Assembly: GCF_015706575.1 (NCBI RefSeq)
Contig: NW_024037072.1
Span: 26,909,162 to 26,973,161, forward strand
Source: Patiria miniata
Taxonomy: Eukaryota; Echinodermata; Asteroidea; Valvatida; Asterinidae
Length of the DNA stretch: 64,000 nucleotides
Reading direction: 5' to 3'
Shown: in pieces, positions 63,298 through 64,000 of the stretch
How positions within the stretch are numbered: the stretch's first letter is position 1
Layout of the letters: the number at the start of each line of letters is the position of its first letter
Notes under the pieces: generated by a model
Told to the model about the DNA's origin: nothing
Database searches by the model: none
Seen by the model: the letters and a program-made list of their open reading frames with translations, nothing else
Made by a program: the position numbers and the translations under genes

Positions 63298-64000
63298 TCA
63301 TGCTACCGCTCCTTGGGCTGATTGTTTTCGGCGCGCCCGTCCTTCCTTGCGCCACTTCTTCTCCGCCGCATCTGCTCCCTCATGGACTGCTTTCCGCCAC
63401 GCTCCCCTCACAGCACATAGCTCCTCCACTCCGCGTTCCTTGATCTGGCAGTGTGGTAGGTCGTCCCGTACGTGGTCTTGGAAACGGAGTAGAGGTCTTC
63501 CACGAACTCGGGCTCCAGTGCTGACTTCACTGAAAAGAGTCCTCTTGGGAAGACGGTCTTGCGGCATCCTACAGACATGTCCAAACCATCTGAGCCGGCA
63601 CTCTGTGAGGATGGTATGCATGCTTGCACCTTCAGTGCATTTCTCTTGCAGCTGTCGTAGGGTGAATACCATGTCGATCGTTGACCTGTTTGACCTAAAA
63701 CCGCACTGACTCTCTGGGTAGATGTACTCACCCAAAACTTGAAGCCTCTTAAGCACAAGCCTAGCCACAGCCTTCCCAAACACATTCAGCAGGGAGATCC
63801 CGCGGTAGTTGTTGCAGTCGGACGTATCCCCTTTGTTCTTATACAACTGTATTAACTGAGCATCCTTGAGACACTGAGGTACCTGCCCACGTTGCCAGTA
63901 GCTGACGACCGAACGATGGAGTTGCAGCAGGGTAGAGCTGTGCGGTACAGCCAGGACTTTGATGATTTCTGCTGGTATGCCGTCAGTACCTGTAGCTTTG
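63298..64000 (-). mobile_element. LINE (non-LTR retrotransposon) ORF fragment, reverse transcriptase start joined to C-terminal end
   Basis: The - strand frame is open from the window edge to TGA at 63300-63298. Residues near the edge give KATGTDGIPAEIIK, then CLKDAQLIQLYKNKGD, CNNYRGISLLN, SQCGFRSNRSTIDMVFTLRQ and LQEKC, which are early reverse-transcriptase blocks. The frame then passes at about 63620 straight to RLRWFGHVCRMPQDRLPKR and RGRPLLRFQDHVRDDL, the C-terminal end seen in such LINEs. The central part with the catalytic YADD box is missing, so this copy is an in-frame deletion derivative and cannot encode an active reverse transcriptase. Upstream parts lie beyond the window. The clade is not settled. 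Confidence 0.88.

Overview
The window is eukaryotic nuclear DNA from an animal, most likely a marine invertebrate deuterostome; an echinoderm or another ambulacrarian is my guess. The basis is split genes with GT-AG introns and phase-consistent exons, a Mesh/SUSD2-type cell-surface gene, low gene density, and intergenic and intronic DNA packed with small inverted-repeat DNA transposons and G/C homopolymer tracts. Nothing looks bacterial. Species cannot be named from the sequence alone.

Two host genes can be supported. (1) On the + strand, the last three coding exons (23620-23807, 25511-25790, 27577 onward) of a gene whose His/Ser/Pro/Ala/Tyr-rich product looks like the C-terminal activation region of a developmental transcription factor. 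The DNA-binding part is not in the window. Its last exon has an in-frame TGA followed, in the same frame, by 48 more codons that look protein-coding; that TGA lies inside a 39-nt GT...AG segment. (2) On the - strand, a complete 17-exon gene from 56713 (ATG) to 35623 (stop). The exons join in phase to 1093 codons plus stop. The order is signal peptide, NIDO, IPT/E-set region, AMOP, von Willebrand D, two sushi domains, one transmembrane helix and a three-residue tail. This is the architecture of insect Mesh and vertebrate SUSD2. The two genes converge tail to tail around 28-35.6 kb.

Layout: 1-7 kb holds inverted-repeat elements, a 298-bp tandem duplication and a minisatellite. 7-8.4 kb is G/C tracts, a telomere-like motif and a TGCTCTGC-like low-complexity tract. 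8.4-20.3 kb has no gene I can support. 20.3-21.6 kb is a repeat cluster, with two TTAA-ended MITEs side by side. 23.6-27.8 kb is the transcription-factor 3' end, followed by AT-rich DNA with candidate poly(A) signals. 33.9-36.9 kb has a 126-bp triplication and a foldback element. 35.6-56.7 kb is the Mesh-like gene; its introns carry hAT-type, mariner-type and other MITEs, a GAGGCC hexamer array and an old Ty3/Gypsy fossil. 57.4-60.3 kb is a large inverted-repeat (foldback) element. 63.3-64.0 kb is the 3' part of a LINE ORF that continues past the window edge.

The most interesting points are the in-frame TGA/39-nt cassette in the transcription-factor gene, and the family of hAT-like MITEs with homopolymer G runs just inside their ends, two of which show exact 8-bp target-site duplications.
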